Shown: positions 1 through 5,282 of the stretch, in pieces
How positions within the stretch are numbered: position 1 is the stretch's first letter
How the letters are laid out: each line of letters begins with the position of its first letter
Assembly (NCBI GenBank): GCA_026397575.1
Contig: JAPLUP010000555.1
Span: forward strand, 1 to 6,490
Direction: 5' to 3'
Length of the DNA stretch: 6,490 nucleotides
DNA from: Candidatus Zixiibacteriota bacterium
GTDB taxonomy: Bacteria; Zixibacteria; MSB-5A5; CAIYYT01
Notes under the pieces: generated by a model
The model's database searches: none
What the model saw: the letters and a program-made list of their open reading frames with translations, nothing else
Told to the model about the DNA's origin: nothing
Position numbers and translations under genes: made by a program

Positions 1-2
1 GA

Positions 3-1616
3 ATTGACACGTTGTATGGATTGTTCAACCGCAACATCACGCTGGACAGTTCGATCACTCCGACGCCGAGACGTGGCTCAGTCACTGTCAGTTTCAACCC
101 GACAACGGCACGAGCCCTCGATACGATCACTGCCACAGCCAACTTGTCGCGCGACGTCGCGGCTGGTAGCTATCAGTTGCGCGTGATTGCGCAATCCGTT
201 TCCAATCTGCCGGTAGACACTCTGATTTGGGACTTCAACTCTCATCCCGATACGTTAATCAAGTTGTCGACGGGCGGAATTGTCTTTGACTCGGTACAAA
301 TCGACACCTCTGCGATCGATTCGATCAGAGTGCGCAATGTCTCCGGTTTGATCGATCCACTCAATCTGCATGTAACCAATGTCGTTACCACCGATCCGCA
401 GTTCGCTGTTCTCGACACGACCTCAGGGCTGATTCAGCCGAACGGTTCCTTCTATATCCGCGTCAAGTTCATACCCACCTCATTGGGTGAAAAGTCTGCA
501 TTCATGACAATCACCTCTGACGATCCTGCCTTGCCGAGTTTGCTGGTTACCCTGAAAGCCAATGTCATACCGGAGCGCAAACCTCCGTTTGTTGTTTCTG
601 CAAATCCGGCACACAACGCCGTCGGCGTGCTGATCGGCTCCAGTGTCGATTTCACGCTGTCGGAGTCAATCGATCCTGCTTCCGTGACCACTGGATCAAT
701 TGTAGCACAATCTCGCAGGCTGCATGCCGATATTCCCGGCACTGCGCGCCTCAGCACTCAGACGAAAATTGCCTTCGTGCCGCAACAGCGGTATCTTCCT
801 TATGACACCATCGACACAAGACTCCTGGCGACGGTGCGCGATCGTTCCGGTAACACTCTCGACAGCGACGGAGATGGTAAGGGAAAAGGTTCGCCCACGG
901 ACGATTACACTTTCTGGTTCGTCACCGGACCTGCCGTCTACCCGGGTGACTGCAACAACGATGGGCGGGTCAACGAGATGGATGTGCTGCCACTCGGAGT
1001 GTTCTATAGCACGACCGGACCGCGCCGCGACAGTCTTGGCGAGGAAACCGGCTGGGGACCCAAGCAAGCCGTCGAATGGAGTGATAAGCGCTCGACCTAT
1101 GCCGACGCCGATGGCAACGGCATTGTCGACGCCGCCGACCTCTTGGTTATCGCGCTGAACTGGGGGGGTGCGCAAACGCAGGCTAACCCGATCTTCCCGG
1201 ATGGTTTCGACTACCGACCCTACGCCGCTGGGTTGTCTTCCTTACTCTGCAATCTCGGTGCCCTGGAAGGCTCTGCGACAGGCGATCTCATGGTTCAGCT
1301 TTTGAGCAGCTACGCAAGCGGCTCCGGGCAGACACCAAAGCAGTACTCGCTCACGCAGAATCGTCCCAATCCGTTTAATCCGGGCACGCAAATCGGTTAT
1401 GCGCTCCCGCAGGGCGGTAATGTTACCCTGGTTATTTACAACGTCATCGGGCAAACAGTTAGAGTTCTTGTTGATAGTTACGAAGGCGCCGGTTACCGAC
1501 AAGTTGTTTGGGATGGCACCGATCAGTCAGGCCGTGAAGTGGCTTCTGGTGTATACTTCTACCAACTCAGCGCGGACGGTTTCTCACAGATTCGCAAAAT
1601 GGTTAAGCTACGCTAG
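3..1616 (+). CDS. Secreted multidomain surface protein with dockerin-like repeats and T9SS C-terminal sorting domain (5' end outside window)
   Basis: The frame is open to the left edge, so the N-terminus and any signal peptide are missing; 537 residues are visible, numbered here from the codon at position 3. Residues ~1-85 are beta-rich and unassigned. Residues ~88-188 resemble a HYDIN/ASPM-SPD-2 'choice-of-anchor D' domain (ending in a TSDDPALPSLLVTLKANV stretch). Residues ~195-310 resemble a Big_5 Ig-like domain (SANPAHNAVGV...DPASV...). Residues ~313-390 hold two dockerin-type calcium loops: GDCNNDGRVNEMD and DADGNGIVDAAD, the second followed by NWG. Residues ~448-537 form the T9SS type A/FlgD-like sorting domain (QNRPNPFNP, then YNVIGQ, then SGVYFYQL), ending in KMVKLR. 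By family knowledge the tail directs export across the outer membrane and surface attachment. The role of the mature protein is unknown; no catalytic domain is visible. Only a modest hairpin follows the stop. Confidence 0.88.
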   Translation: MDTLYGLFNRNITLDSSITPTPRRGSVTVSFNPTTARALDTITATANLSRDVAAGSYQLRVIAQSVSNLPVDTLIWDFNSHPDTLIKLSTGGIVFDSVQIDTSAIDSIRVRNVSGLIDPLNLHVTNVVTTDPQFAVLDTTSGLIQPNGSFYIRVKFIPTSLGEKSAFMTITSDDPALPSLLVTLKANVIPERKPPFVVSANPAHNAVGVLIGSSVDFTLSESIDPASVTTGSIVAQSRRLHADIPGTARLSTQTKIAFVPQQRYLPYDTIDTRLLATVRDRSGNTLDSDGDGKGKGSPTDDYTFWFVTGPAVYPGDCNNDGRVNEMDVLPLGVFYSTTGPRRDSLGEETGWGPKQAVEWSDKRSTYADADGNGIVDAADLLVIALNWGGAQTQANPIFPDGFDYRPYAAGLSSLLCNLGALEGSATGDLMVQLLSSYASGSGQTPKQYSLTQNRPNPFNPGTQIGYALPQGGNVTLVIYNVIGQTVRVLVDSYEGAGYRQVVWDGTDQSGREVASGVYFYQLSADGFSQIRKMVKLR

Positions 1617-1630
1617 CCAATTGGTAGAAG

Positions 1631-1648
1631 GCGCAACGGTGTTTGCGC
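1631..1648 (+). terminator. Possible weak terminator hairpin after the dockerin/T9SS gene
   Basis: GCGCAA (1631-1636) and TTGCGC (1643-1648) form a perfect 6-bp stem with a 6-nt loop, starting 15 nt after the stop codon. No T-tract follows, so it does not meet the intrinsic-terminator pattern. It could act with Rho, protect the mRNA 3' end, or be chance. It is the only candidate end signal for the first gene. Confidence 0.3.
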
Positions 1649-1771
1649 GGGATCGAATATACTCGCACAGTCGTCTCACTTATCGCAGCTAATGTGCAGG
1701 CAGGCCGTCCTCAACAATCGGGAAAGATCCGAAGGTACTGAGCATAGCTTGGGGCAGCGAACAAATTTTAG
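1649..1771. other. Intergenic stretch with no recognised feature
   Basis: Between the hairpin after gene 1 and the -35 box of the next promoter I see no convincing ORF, tRNA, repeat or strong hairpin. A TATACT occurs at 1658-1663, but no -35-like hexamer lies at the right distance upstream. The ~10 bases before the -35 box (acaaatttta) are A/T-rich and could serve as an UP-like element for the promoter at 1772. Confidence 0.5.
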
Positions 1772-1801
1772 TTGACATAAAAACATACTCCGGGGTATAC
1801 T
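1772..1801 (+). promoter_or_regulatory. Near-consensus sigma70 promoter for the zinc-ribbon gene
   Basis: A perfect -35 hexamer TTGACA (1772-1777), an 18-bp spacer and a -10 hexamer TATACT (1796-1801, 5/6 matches to TATAAT). An A/T-rich run lies just upstream. Transcription would start near 1808, giving a leader of about 125 nt before the ATG at 1934. It lies in intergenic DNA, points at the only gene downstream on this strand, and that gene ends in a strong terminator, so 1808-2254 reads as a self-contained transcription unit of about 445 nt. Confidence 0.75.
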
Positions 1802-1803
1802 CC
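1785..1803 (+). promoter_or_regulatory. Candidate operator inside the promoter: palindrome plus direct repeat
   Basis: ATACTCC/GGGGTAT at 1785-1798 is a 14-bp inverted repeat with one mismatched pair. It lies in the promoter spacer and covers the first half of the -10 box. The left half, ATACTCC, recurs as a direct copy at 1797-1803, 12 bp away, across the -10. A dyad in this place suits a repressor that occludes the promoter, or a MerR-type activator. The A/T-flanked G/C-core form is reminiscent of CsoR/RcnR-family metal-sensor sites, but that is only a visual resemblance. No regulator gene is in the window. Confidence 0.4.
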
Positions 1804-1807
1804 AAGC

Positions 1808-1933
1808 AGTGGGCCCAATGTTCTTTAGGCGCTTGAGAACAGAGTAGTTGGTCTACTAACCCGAACGAGCGGAGTTCGATGTTGCTTCGTAGAGAAGCGG
1901 AAATTTAGTCCATAAACCCAGAAGGGGGGATTT
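1808..1933 (+). promoter_or_regulatory. Long structured 5' leader of the zinc-ribbon gene
   Basis: From the inferred start site to the ATG the leader can fold into consecutive hairpins: 1820-1828/1832-1840 (9 positions including one G-U pair and one mismatch, 3-nt loop), AGTAG/CTACT at 1843-1847/1853-1857, CGAAC/GTTCG at 1862-1866/1874-1878, GCTTC/GAAGC at 1884-1888/1894-1898, and the start-codon hairpin at 1909-1938. I do not recognise a named riboswitch or a tRNA. Two 9-codon ATG ORFs lie within it (1818-1847 and 1879-1908). The number of stems in ~125 nt suggests a regulated leader, but individual 5-bp stems can be chance. Confidence 0.45.
1879..1908 (+). CDS. Possible 9-residue leader peptide (uORF)
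   Basis: ATG at 1879 opens a nine-codon frame, MLLRREAEI, ending with TAG at 1906-1908. GGAG at 1871-1874, four bases before the ATG, is a plausible ribosome-binding site. The stop codon abuts the first base (1909) of the hairpin that hides the start of the zinc-ribbon gene. A ribosome terminating here would physically cover the 5' arm of that stem. This is inferred from position only. Short ATG ORFs arise easily by chance, and nothing here proves translation. Confidence 0.25.
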   Translation: MLLRREAEI

Positions 1934-1938
1934 ATGGA
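1909..1938 (+). promoter_or_regulatory. Hairpin sequestering the Shine-Dalgarno and start codon
   Basis: TCCATAAA (1909-1916) is exactly complementary to TTTATGGA (1931-1938), giving 8 uninterrupted pairs that include the whole ATG (1934-1936). Beyond a bulged A1930, CCC (1917-1919) can pair with GGG (1927-1929), extending the stem to 11 pairs and masking the 3' half of the Shine-Dalgarno AAGGGGGG (1922-1929), the rest of which lies in the loop. When folded, this would block initiation. Opening by temperature, a ligand, a protein or an upstream ribosome would turn translation on. Confidence 0.6.
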
Positions 1939-2215
1939 AGAGAAGTTTATAGACAAGATTCTAATCTGCACTGACTGCAAAGAAGAGTTTGTATTCACTG
2001 CCAGCGCCCAGGAATACTTCGCCGGGAAGGGATTCATGGATGACCCCAGGCGGTGCAAGTCGTGTTACTTGGAGTTGAAAAGAGCCAAACGGCGCAGCGA
2101 ACGGGAGTTGACCGGTAAAGGTCACTTCGAAACTGAATTGCCGGAGGCGGAACTCAGCTTAACGGGTGATGATGTGCCGAATGGCAACTCCAGGGAAGAA
2201 TCTGATCTAGACTAG
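1934..2215 (+). CDS. Small zinc-ribbon domain protein
   Basis: A 93-residue cytoplasmic protein without a signal peptide or membrane segment. Residues ~7-52 match the 'probable zinc-ribbon' family (zf-Tbcl-like, PF13451 as I recall it): CTDC at 12-15, an aromatic FVFTASAQEYFAGKGF segment, and CKSC at 41-44. The four cysteines (C12, C15, C41, C44) would hold one zinc ion. A basic stretch follows (about 49-59, LKRAKRRSERE), then an acidic tail (about 67-93) ending EESDLD. The biochemical role of the family is not known to me; the basic patch after the ribbon makes nucleic-acid or ribosome contact plausible, but this is inference. The start is supported by the G-rich Shine-Dalgarno sequence 4 nt upstream and by the family N-terminus. 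The gene is monocistronic, with its own promoter and terminator. Confidence 0.85.
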   Translation: MEEKFIDKILICTDCKEEFVFTASAQEYFAGKGFMDDPRRCKSCYLELKRAKRRSERELTGKGHFETELPEAELSLTGDDVPNGNSREESDLD

Positions 2216-2217
2216 CA

Positions 2218-2254
2218 GGGTCCTGCTCGGGCATGAGCAGGACCCCTTCGTTTT
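2218..2254 (+). terminator. Strong intrinsic terminator of the zinc-ribbon gene
   Basis: GGGTCCTGCTC (2218-2228) and GAGCAGGACCC (2235-2245) form a perfect 11-bp G/C-rich stem with a 6-nt loop, followed by CTTCGTTTT (2246-2254). It begins two bases after the stop codon. It lies between convergent genes. On the minus strand the same stem has no T-run after it, so it should terminate mainly plus-strand transcription, although the stem could also shape the 3' end of the protease mRNA. Confidence 0.9.
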
Positions 2255-2261
2255 GGCGATC

Positions 2262-4004
2262 CTACTTCATCAGTAGCATCTTGCGGGTTAGCGTAATCTC
2301 ATCAGCGACCAGGCGGTAGAAATATACACCTGAGGAGTGTGACTGACCGGAGCCTGATTCCGGTTTCCATATGAATTCGTGAGTACCGGCAGGCAATTCA
2401 CCATTAACGAGTTCATCTACTTTCTCACCCAGCACGTTATACACAGTCAATATTGCATGACTGCGCTTGGGTAGATTAAACCTGATCCGAGTTTCCGGGT
2501 TGAAGGGGTTAGGATAGTTCTGGCCGAGTTCGAAGCTATTCGGTACAGCGTCGGCGTGCGTATCGTCATTCACATCTAAGACCAGCGAGATCGACAAATC
2601 GGTGGTCATCGTGGCGCCCGCCGCTGAGATGTTACTCACGGCGACCAGCGTGCCGGCGCCCGAATAGTCGTTGGACGATGGTGACGTCAACCCGCTGAAA
2701 GATGTCTTGTTGAAGGAACCGGGGAAAGGATCGCCGGCGTCGCCGCTGCCCAGGTTTTTCTCAAGCGCGAAGAGATTGTCTGCTTGCTCCAGCGCCACCA
2801 GATAGTGTCCGGTAGTCGTGTGTCCTGGATACCATTCGTTGTCGTTACCGATGCTTGCCGAGACATTCTCGTCGATGTGCCATATTTGAAGGCCTTCCGA
2901 CGGCAGATAGGCATCATAGCCTATCTTGCGGCGATTCTCGATCAGGAAGTACTGATTGCCGATCGTGCCGTTGGTCCAGAGTCGCAAGATTGCACCGGAG
3001 CTGTTGGTCTCGACATCAGGAATCGCCAGTCCCGTCGCGTTGCTGGTGACATTATTGGCGGTCGCGAAACCGCACTGAATGCGACTGAAGACATCAGGGT
3101 GTGCCGGCGAACCGCCCATGCCGCCCGGACCGTTCCAGGAGCCACCAGCCATCAGCGACCATTTGCCAATCCCCTTTGACGAATAATCGGTGTCATAGAG
3201 ATCGGGCAATCCAAAAAGCAAATGCCCCAACTCGTGCACAAAGACACCGAGAGTTATGTCTCCCGGACTGCTCCAGTACTCCGGCTGAATGCTGTATTCG
3301 AAAACGTACTTGCCGTCTTTGAGCATCGGGCTGTGGGTGTTCCATTTGTGGGACCAGATATAGTTGACATCGCCGCCCTTATACTCGGCGCCGGGACCGG
3401 TATGCGCGATCACCACGCCGTCGACATAGCCATCGCCGTCGTTGTCATAATTGGCGAAGTTGACTACTGGATCAATCAAGTTGATGATATCTTCCGTCAG
3501 CTTCTGAACATTCTTTGGATACGAGGAATAGTTGAGACCGTTTTCACCGTTGCAGTAGTAGGCGTACGTCTGCGGCGCCGTGACCCAGCCAATGCTGGAA
3601 GGCAGGTTGATAGTAACAATGTCATAGGAGTTATACGAAACTTCGTTAAAGTAGTGTCGAACGGTGCCAACCTGATTAACAAACATCAGCGTATCGAAAT
3701 CTTCCGGGTTGACACTTTTTGCTTTATCTGAGAACTCCACGAGCACACAAAGAATGCTTCGGGTTGTGGTGGCACTATTTGCAGACTTGCGCAATCCTTG
3801 CCTGCCCGGAAGCTCGACCGGTGAATCAACGCCGTGCGCCAGAAGGTCACTGCGATGTGCAATGGCGTAGGGTACCGGTACTGTCCCTGCCGCAATGTCG
3901 GCGGCAAGGTCCGGATGCGGCGGCATCGCAGACACCCGCGCTGCCATTATGAGAGTAATCAAAACACCGAAAAACCACAGAGCTGTAGAGTTGCGCTTTC
4001 TCAT
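2262..4004 (-). CDS. Secreted M6-family zinc metalloprotease with T9SS C-terminal sorting domain
   Basis: A 580-residue endopeptidase of the immune-inhibitor-A (M6) group. A Sec signal peptide covers ~1-26 (MRKRN, hydrophobic ALWFFGVLITLIMAA, cleavage after VSA). A short propeptide-like stretch runs to ~80. The catalytic domain spans ~82-475. It has a calcium-loop-like YDNDGDGYVDG (186-196), the zinc site HELGHLLFGLPDLYD (H257, E258 catalytic, H261, D268 as third ligand of the M6 HExxHxxGxxD pattern), a Met-turn region SLMAGGSW (M285), and the family segments ENRRKIGYD, GLQIWHID and GDAGDPFPG. After a linker, residues ~489-580 form the T9SS type A sorting domain (FELGQNYPNPFNP...SGVYFYRL...KMLLMK). 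All catalytic residues are present, so it should be active. The ATG follows AGGAGGAGG (4010-4018) by five bases. It is the last gene of the minus-strand operon, 15 nt after the barrel gene. Confidence 0.93.
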   Translation of the reverse strand: MRKRNSTALWFFGVLITLIMAARVSAMPPHPDLAADIAAGTVPVPYAIAHRSDLLAHGVDSPVELPGRQGLRKSANSATTTRSILCVLVEFSDKAKSVNPEDFDTLMFVNQVGTVRHYFNEVSYNSYDIVTINLPSSIGWVTAPQTYAYYCNGENGLNYSSYPKNVQKLTEDIINLIDPVVNFANYDNDGDGYVDGVVIAHTGPGAEYKGGDVNYIWSHKWNTHSPMLKDGKYVFEYSIQPEYWSSPGDITLGVFVHELGHLLFGLPDLYDTDYSSKGIGKWSLMAGGSWNGPGGMGGSPAHPDVFSRIQCGFATANNVTSNATGLAIPDVETNSSGAILRLWTNGTIGNQYFLIENRRKIGYDAYLPSEGLQIWHIDENVSASIGNDNEWYPGHTTTGHYLVALEQADNLFALEKNLGSGDAGDPFPGSFNKTSFSGLTSPSSNDYSGAGTLVAVSNISAAGATMTTDLSISLVLDVNDDTHADAVPNSFELGQNYPNPFNPETRIRFNLPKRSHAILTVYNVLGEKVDELVNGELPAGTHEFIWKPESGSGQSHSSGVYFYRLVADEITLTRKMLLMK

Positions 4005-4019
4005 CAGATCCTCCTCCTA

Positions 4020-5282
4020 TCAAAACTCAAGAATAGTCGAGACCGCAAACTGGCCACCTTTGCCACCCCATGGCACCAGTCGCGACGCCGAAGCGTAGGC
4101 CAGGTCGAGGTGTAGCGGTCCTAATCCGAGACCAAGGCCGAAGCCCGCCGAGAGGTTGTCATTGCCGCCGACAGCAATACCGCTGCGCAAAGCCAGCAGT
4201 CCGATCGGTTGATATTCCACGCCGCACGCGAAGCGCGGATTTTTGGAAACGAATGCCGATTTCTCAAATCCCTGCGTTACACTCGCAGCCGTCAGCAGAC
4301 TGCCAAAGCGTCGAGAAGCACCAAGCTGGATTTCCAGCGGCGGACGTGATTGCAGGGAAGAAATAGCGACCTTGTGATCCTCCGATGTCCAGAGCGAATC
4401 CTCACCGGAATTTTCCACCGTGATATTGTCGAAGTGGAAGGTGTAAACTGTTTTTTCCAACTCACGATCCCACTTGAGCGACGCCAGCAGGTTCTTGAAC
4501 ACAAGTCCATACTGGGCGTGCTCGCCTTGCGCGGTAAATCCAAGATCAAAGGCGTAACCCCTACCACCAAGCGACTGCACTGTCGTCATTCCGCCGGAAC
4601 CGCTGAGGCCGGTGGTGAGTGTTACGGCTTGCGCCGACAATCCTTCCGCCGAGAAGTAGGCCAGACCTTGCAGATACTTGATGCTGACGCCGGCGGCAAT
4701 GTCCCACCCATGCGCGGCCATGATCTTGCGGCCGTAACTGATTCCCACCACCACCGCACTCCAACCCTGGCCGCCCGAGCCGTCAGCGCTCACCGGTTGA
4801 CCAATCTTGTTGCCCATGAGAGCCAACTCAATGGGATCTTTGGGAAGAGTGCCCTTGCCACCGCCGATCACTTCCGTGGTCAGCGCCACCGATCCCGCAG
4901 AAAACGATAATGCGCTGGCGCCACCTTTGAAGTCAATATCCAAGCCGGTCCCTGGTATCTTTGCGAGAATGTCCTGTTTGTCCCTTTCGGTCAGATAGGC
5001 GCCGTTATACTTGTTGTAGTCCGCCAGACTAAACGCATTATTGGCGACTCGACCCGACACCGAGACCAGCTTCAGCGTGAAATGCTTGTTACCGGGCAGC
5101 GCCAGATTGGCCGGGTTGGCCGTGGCTGCTTCGCAATTGGATGATTCCAATATGTAGCTTCCGGCCATGCCAAGCGAGCGCGCGCTCGGCGTCGATTGTG
5201 CCAGCGACGTGGCGCCGGCGAACATTATTACGATCGCGAGCGTCATCGCTCCCAGAATGATTTTGTTTCCATGTCGCACCAT
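4020..5282 (-). CDS. DUF5723-like outer-membrane beta-barrel protein
   Basis: A 420-residue protein with a signal peptide (~1-28; hydrophobic IILGAMTLAIVIMFAGATS, cleavage near SLA/Q). The mature start, ARSLGMAGSYILESSNCEAA followed by NPANLAL (34-62), is the typical entry segment of FadL/PorV-like and DUF5723 barrels. DYNKYNG (88-94), LTERDKQDILAKIPGTGL (97-114), SALSFSAG (123-130), LPKDPIELALMGN (146-158), SYGRKI (182-187) and KYLQGLAYF (202-210) fit the DUF5723 pattern as I remember it. The rest alternates polar and hydrophobic residues with glycine-rich turns, and it ends in STILEF; a C-terminal phenylalanine is the usual barrel-assembly signal. The molecular role is unknown; PorV, a related barrel, shuttles T9SS cargo. 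The ATG shares its A with the previous stop (TAATG) and a GGAGGGGAGGA-like ribosome-binding site lies at ~5289-5299, so translation is probably coupled. Confidence 0.8.
   Translation of the reverse strand: MVRHGNKIILGAMTLAIVIMFAGATSLAQSTPSARSLGMAGSYILESSNCEAATANPANLALPGNKHFTLKLVSVSGRVANNAFSLADYNKYNGAYLTERDKQDILAKIPGTGLDIDFKGGASALSFSAGSVALTTEVIGGGKGTLPKDPIELALMGNKIGQPVSADGSGGQGWSAVVVGISYGRKIMAAHGWDIAAGVSIKYLQGLAYFSAEGLSAQAVTLTTGLSGSGGMTTVQSLGGRGYAFDLGFTAQGEHAQYGLVFKNLLASLKWDRELEKTVYTFHFDNITVENSGEDSLWTSEDHKVAISSLQSRPPLEIQLGASRRFGSLLTAASVTQGFEKSAFVSKNPRFACGVEYQPIGLLALRSGIAVGGNDNLSAGFGLGLGLGPLHLDLAYASASRLVPWGGKGGQFAVSTILEF

Noticed and set aside
696..1175. 159-residue minus-strand open frame and the overlapping 144-residue plus-strand frame at 724-1158
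   Set aside because: Both overlap the dockerin/Ig region of the first gene, whose domain content is clear; neither has a credible ribosome-binding site or motif.
1658..1663. TATACT as a second -10 box upstream of the main promoter
   Set aside because: No hexamer resembling TTGACA is found 16-19 bp upstream.
1830..1900. tRNA-like appearance of the leader (GTTCGAT resembling a T-loop, several 5-bp stems)
   Set aside because: The bases around GTTCGAT do not form a T-stem, no acceptor stem pairs, and no anticodon arm of the right size can be placed.
2218..2245. Terminator stem read as a bidirectional terminator for the protease operon
   Set aside because: On the minus strand the stem is followed by TGCTAGTCTAG, not a T-run, so intrinsic termination in that direction is not supported.
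3222..3731. 169-residue plus-strand open frame
   Set aside because: It lies wholly antisense to the M6 protease catalytic domain, has no ribosome-binding site and no recognisable domain; the protease frame explains the sequence.
4350..4910. 186-residue plus-strand open frame
   Set aside because: It is antisense to the outer-membrane barrel, rich in Arg and His as expected of a shadow frame, with no promoter or family resemblance.
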